From assembly GCA_015075175.1 (NCBI GenBank), contig JABTUV010000001.1:372001-436000 (forward strand): a stretch of DNA of 64,000 nt. Reading direction: 5' to 3'. Positions within the stretch are counted from its first letter, which is position 1. Every line of letters starts with the position of its first letter. The translations under genes and the position numbers were made by a program. The notes below the pieces were generated by a model. It was not told the DNA's origin, did not search any database, and saw only the letters and a list, made by a program, of their open reading frames with translations. The DNA is from a bacterium. Its GTDB lineage: Bacteria > Hinthialibacterota > Hinthialibacteria > H5-UNCL2. Positions 61,288-64,000 of this stretch are shown one piece after another.

Positions 61288-61376
61288 GACGCCGCGCCGA
61301 AGTGAACTGCGCGCGATCCACCGGCAGCCAGAACAACAGCAGGGAACACGCCGACTATCAGCGCCAGTTTTTCCAT
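61284..61376 (-). CDS. Possible 30-residue small protein (low confidence)
   Basis: An ATG at 61376 opens a short hydrophobic ORF (MEKLALIVGVFPAVVLAAGG) that ends with a TGA overlapping the permease start (ATGA). Overlap and hydrophobicity support it; a weak GGCGGG lies upstream. The alternative is an N-terminal extension of the permease from ATG 61380 in another frame. Confidence 0.25.
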   Translation of the reverse strand: MEKLALIVGVFPAVVLAAGGSRAVHFGAAS

Positions 61377-61390
61377 TCATCCCGCCAGGC

Positions 61391-61778
61391 TCAAGCTGCA
61401 AGCTCGAACCCCATGCGCGGTTTGCGCATTTCGCCAATCATTACGTCAGAAAAAATGGTCTTATCCAGCGCGCAGGCGCGCTCCTCTGCGTCCGCCGCCA
61501 GCACCGCTTCCACGCAGGAGAAAAGTTCAAGACGCACGGGACGCGCACGGAGTAGAACACCTGCGTGCCGCGCTTGTCGTCAACCACGATCCCCGCGTTT
61601 TCAGGACGGCCAAGTGTCGGGAGACAGTGGAAACGTCATCACCCACCATGGATGCCAGGTCCATCACGCAATGCTCACCCTGGAGAGTTCATCCACCAGA
61701 AAGAGGCGCGTGGGATGGGCCGTGGCCTTAATGATTCTTGCCTTGGCCTCGTCAGCGCCGCTTGACTCGCGGTTCCAT
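61391..61778 (-). pseudogene. arsR: ArsR-family metal/metalloid repressor, several frame slips
   Basis: ATG 61778 has AGGAGGGG just upstream. Family blocks appear in changing frames: DEAKARIIKATAHPTRLFLV, DELSR, then GEHCVMDLASMVGDDVSTVS and RHLAVLKT, then AGIVVDDKRGTQVFYSVRVP, then CVEAVLAADAEERACALDKT, ending at 61391. The winged-helix recognition part and Cys residues (EHC, VPC, FSC) suggest a thiol-ligand sensor, as in As/Sb/Cd sensors. At least three slips separate the blocks. It heads the permease operon, so its product would be the expected repressor. No operator is evident. Sequencing error or real decay cannot be separated. Confidence 0.65.
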
Positions 61779-62448
61779 GCTGTCCCCTCCTTCCACGGCC
61801 TTTATGCTTGTATATTACGCCAAACCATGGTTCGTCAGGCTTTTTGTGCCAGCCGGATTTTCTTCCGGAAGACTCGCTCCTCGAGCCGTAGTGAATATGC
61901 TATCTATCTCTAATATCTAGACTTGGTGTTCGATCCGGCTGTCCGTCCCCGAAACGAGCGGTCGGCGACCTCTCGGAGCCTCCTGGCGGCGCATCCATAT
62001 TCAGCATCGGTTGGTTTATCAAGTGCTCGACGAACTGTCATCGTCAAGGTGCTTCGCATGGGGCTGATGCGAGTAGGATCCCCAAGCCGGTCGCACATTG
62101 CTCCCGCTCCTTGGGGGGTGGGCTGGGGATCGGGGGCGTGTCGAAGGATGATCCGGCGGAAACGATGCGCGCACAGGAGGCAATTCGTGGAACCGGGAAC
62201 AGTCAGGAAAATTGGGGTCAGCGCCCAATTTTGCGGTAATGACCGCTTTGTGACTAATCTTGCGGCAAAATAAGGCGCTGACCCCAATTTCCCCAGTGGT
62301 GCACGAGAACTACAGGCGGGGATTGGTGCGGCGTTTTCCAGTGCGGTCTTCTACGGGTCTTCTACGAGTACGAATAGGGAAGCGTAACCATTTACATTAC
62401 ACGGTGTTTACGCCGCGCAGGATCCTCCCAATGGAGTTAGCGTCTTCG
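61779..62448. other. Intergenic stretch, only a palindromic repeat seen
   Basis: Upstream of the ArsR-like gene I see no gene; ORF 61923-62273 is a chance frame. It contains palindromic copy 3 at 62206-62292. Confidence 0.5.
62206..62292. repeat. 90-nt palindromic element, copy 3
   Basis: GGAAAATTGGGGTCAGCGCC (62206-62225) and GGCGCTGACCCCAATTTCC (62274-62292) are complementary around a TGACTAATCTTGCGGCAA loop. It is intergenic, between the ArsR-like pseudogene and the ABC operon. Confidence 0.9.
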
Positions 62449-63168
62449 TTAGACTGGAGAACCAGGCCGGCTCTTCCGGTGGGCTTCCGCGGCGAGATGC
62501 GCGCCGTTGCTGGAGATTCGCCCCTCGGCCAACCGGAGCGACTTGTGGGCGTAAGCGGAGGCGCGCGGGTCGTGGGTCACCATCAGGATGGTCCGGCCCT
62601 CCCGGTGCAACGACTGAAGGAACTCCAAGATCATGGTGGAGGTCTCCGGGTCGAGATTGCCCGTCGGCTCATCGGCCAGGATGATCTCCGGATCGTTGGC
62701 CAGCATCCGCGCCAGCGCCACGCGCTGCTGCTGCCCGCCGCTGAGTTCGGACGGCTTGTGGTCCAGCCGGTCCGCCAAGCCCACGCGATCCAGGAGTTCC
62801 CCGGCGCGCGCGCGCTGCTTCTCAGCAGGCATCCCCGCCAGCAAAAGCGGGACCTGCACGTTCTCCAGCGCCGTCAGGTACGGAACCAGGTTGTAACTCT
62901 GAAAGAGGAAGCCGAGCCTCTTCCTTCGCAGCTCGGCGCGCTCGCTGAGCGGGAGGTCGTATACCGAGACACCTCCCAAGTGCACCTTGCCCCGACTGGG
63001 GGCGAGCATGCCCCCCAGCACGAGGAGAAACGTGCTCTTGCCGCTGCCGCTCGGCCCCATGATGGAAACGAACTCGCCCTTTTCAATCTCCAGGCTCACA
63101 TTGTCCAAGGCGTTGACCATGCGGCCGCGATGCTTGTAACTCTTGCTGACAGACTCTAATCGGAGCAC
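62449..63168 (-). CDS. ABC transporter ATP-binding protein (MacB/LolD-like)
   Basis: The 239-residue ATPase is complete: Walker A GPSGSGKST, a Q-loop (FLFQSYNLVPYLT), signature LSGGQQQR, Walker B IILADEPTG and a switch His (VTHDPRA). It starts with LRLESVSKSYKHRGRMVNAL as in MacB/LolD ATPases. It overlaps nothing and follows the FtsX-like permease by 3 nt on the minus strand. An adaptor or periplasmic partner is not in the window. Likely export of a lipid, peptide or drug. Confidence 0.93.
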   Translation of the reverse strand: MLRLESVSKSYKHRGRMVNALDNVSLEIEKGEFVSIMGPSGSGKSTFLLVLGGMLAPSRGKVHLGGVSVYDLPLSERAELRRKRLGFLFQSYNLVPYLTALENVQVPLLLAGMPAEKQRARAGELLDRVGLADRLDHKPSELSGGQQQRVALARMLANDPEIILADEPTGNLDPETSTMILEFLQSLHREGRTILMVTHDPRASAYAHKSLRLAEGRISSNGAHLAAEAHRKSRPGSPV

Positions 63169-63171
63169 CGA

Positions 63172-64000
63172 TCACACCTCCTGCAGGGCAATACTGGGAT
63201 CCAGCCGGGCGGCGCGCCGGGCGGGAAAGAAACTGGCGGCCAGCGCAATGGCGACGGCTACAACGAGCGCCCAGAATGCCAGTATAGGCATCGGCAGCAC
63301 GGGTACCCCGGCGATGCGCGGCCCCAACCACAACGCCGCGGTGGATCCCAAAAGGAAGCCCGCCACCCCGCCCGCGACTCCGAGCAGCAACGCCTTGAGC
63401 AGGAAAACCTGAAGCACATGCTTCGGACCCGCCCCGAGCGCCATCAGAGTGCCAATCTCACGCCGCCGCTCGTACACGTTGGCGTACATGTAATTGGCAA
63501 TGCTCGTGCCCCCGACAAGCACCATGATGACAAGGAAAAGCAGCGACAGCCGCGCCATCATGTGGTTGGTCTTGATCTGGGTGGCCACGATCTGCGAGAT
63601 GGTGACCACCTTGGCCTCGGGCAACAGCTGGTTGATCTTCTGCACCAGGCCCTTGGAGATCTGCTCGCAGCAGCCGACGATTTCGATGGCGTTGATGACG
63701 GCGCCGATGCCGGCGAGGGCCTGCACGTGTGCAGATGCGCGAACGCGCGCGCGTCGTCAACCGTTCCGTCATGGGCAGAATCGCCTTCACCTGGAACGCC
63801 TTGCCGAGGACGGTGAACGACTGGCCCTCGGTGATGCCGAGCTCGCCTGCCATGTCGTGGCCCACAAGCAGCTCGGATTCGCCGAGGTCCTCGACGATGC
63901 GCCGCTGCGCCGGTTCTCCGGCGCGGGCGCTACGCCTGCCAGCGGCAGATCCACGACCGTCCCTGGCCCCGGGCGGGCAAAGATGCCCGCCCCTGCCAGA
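63172..64000 (-). CDS. FtsX-like ABC permease, frameshifted and cut by the window edge
   Basis: The visible C-terminal part has KTNHMMARLSLLFLVIMVLV, ANVYERRREIGTLMALGAGP and FLLKALLLGVAGGVAGFLLG, the membrane half of a MacB/FtsX permease. Its periplasmic part shows GITEGQSFTVLGKAFQVKAI in another frame from about 63770 outward, and the linking HLHTVQALAGIGAVINA needs at least two slips between 63720 and 63780. The N-terminus lies beyond 64000. A GGGCGGGCA...TGCCCGCCC hairpin at the edge suggests another repeat. Confidence 0.7.
63971..63992. repeat. GGGCGGGCA/TGCCCGCCC hairpin
   Basis: A perfect 9-bp stem with a 4-nt AAGA loop. It may belong to a further dispersed repeat. It lies in the region that should encode the permease N-terminus. 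Confidence 0.55.

Noticed and set aside
1-64000. tRNA or rRNA genes
   Set aside because: I found no cloverleaf with a T-arm apart from the tRNA-like ends of tmRNA, and no rRNA-like stretch.

Overview
This 64 kb window is GC-rich, gene-dense bacterial DNA from a Gram-negative-type (diderm) organism. The evidence for two membranes is a TonB-dependent receptor with ExbB/ExbD/TonB, two RND-efflux partners with a TolC-type outer-membrane factor, a Wzz-like co-polymerase and several lipoproteins. The mixture of a DUF2723 glycosyltransferase, a GH172/DUF2961 enzyme, Pro/Thr-rich linkers ending in dockerin-like motifs, many dispersed palindromic repeats and a pseudopilin fits an uncultured, possibly anaerobic lineage such as Sumerlaeota, Hydrogenedentota or a Planctomycetes-like group. 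That placement is inference and is weak. About ten genes carry single-base frame breaks and three carry in-frame stops, so this may be a metagenome-assembled contig with uncorrected indels, or it may contain decaying genes.

Layout. (1) 0-2.6 kb: a partial small membrane protein, a DUF2325-like protein and methionine-salvage mtnA (frameshifted). (2) 2.7-7.4 kb: a DUF2723 membrane glycosyltransferase, an O-antigen ligase/polymerase-like protein with dispersed repeats inserted in frame, and a secreted protein interrupted by TAG. (3) 7.5-10.1 kb, minus strand: hypA-hypB-methyltransferase in ATGA overlap, then a beta-carbonic anhydrase. (4) 10.4-15 kb: parvulin-like lipoprotein, Wzz-like protein and GT39-like transferase (frameshifted), which with region 2 form an envelope polysaccharide set. 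(5) 15.3-17.6 kb: one small conserved-looking protein, then a broken truA and a broken lipoprotein gene. (6) 17.7-25.5 kb: exported proteins: GH172, a YadA-head-like protein, a PT-linker protein and a LamG/propeller protein. (7) 25.7-27.3 kb: a compact restriction-modification system. (8) 27.4-29.6 kb: a pseudopilin, tmRNA and an IS3-like remnant abutting the tmRNA 3' end. (9) 29.7-41.7 kb: an exported beta-structure protein, TPR lipoprotein, TonB-dependent receptor and a complete TonB2/TtpC-type energising operon (DUF3450, TtpC/ExbB with CBS pair, ExbB, ExbD, TonB, TPR). (10) 42.2-47.2 kb: triheme cytochrome, Tat-exported molybdopterin oxidoreductase, four-cluster ferredoxin subunit and TorD-type chaperone. 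(11) 47.2-61.8 kb, minus strand: an ArsR-headed (pseudogene) metal/thiol cluster: permease, TolC, membrane-fusion protein, two FmdE-domain proteins, TauE, RND pump, a helical exported protein, small thioredoxin, ProC-like reductase, anchored thioredoxin, split-Soret-type cytochrome and CcdA. (12) 62.4-64 kb: an ABC ATPase and an FtsX-like permease (partial).

How the parts fit. The Mo enzyme, its ferredoxin subunit, chaperone and cytochrome form a periplasmic respiratory module. The convergent minus-strand cluster supplies thiol reduction (CcdA, thioredoxins), a second c-type cytochrome and metal or metalloid export. The most interesting recurring signal is a short dockerin/EF-hand-like calcium-loop module, usually joined by a Pro/Thr linker, on five otherwise unrelated exported proteins, two of which are c-type cytochromes. 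A second is an ExbB-family proton-channel protein with a C-terminal CBS-domain pair. A third is a 90-nt palindromic element, one copy of which is translated in frame inside the leader of the membrane-fusion protein.
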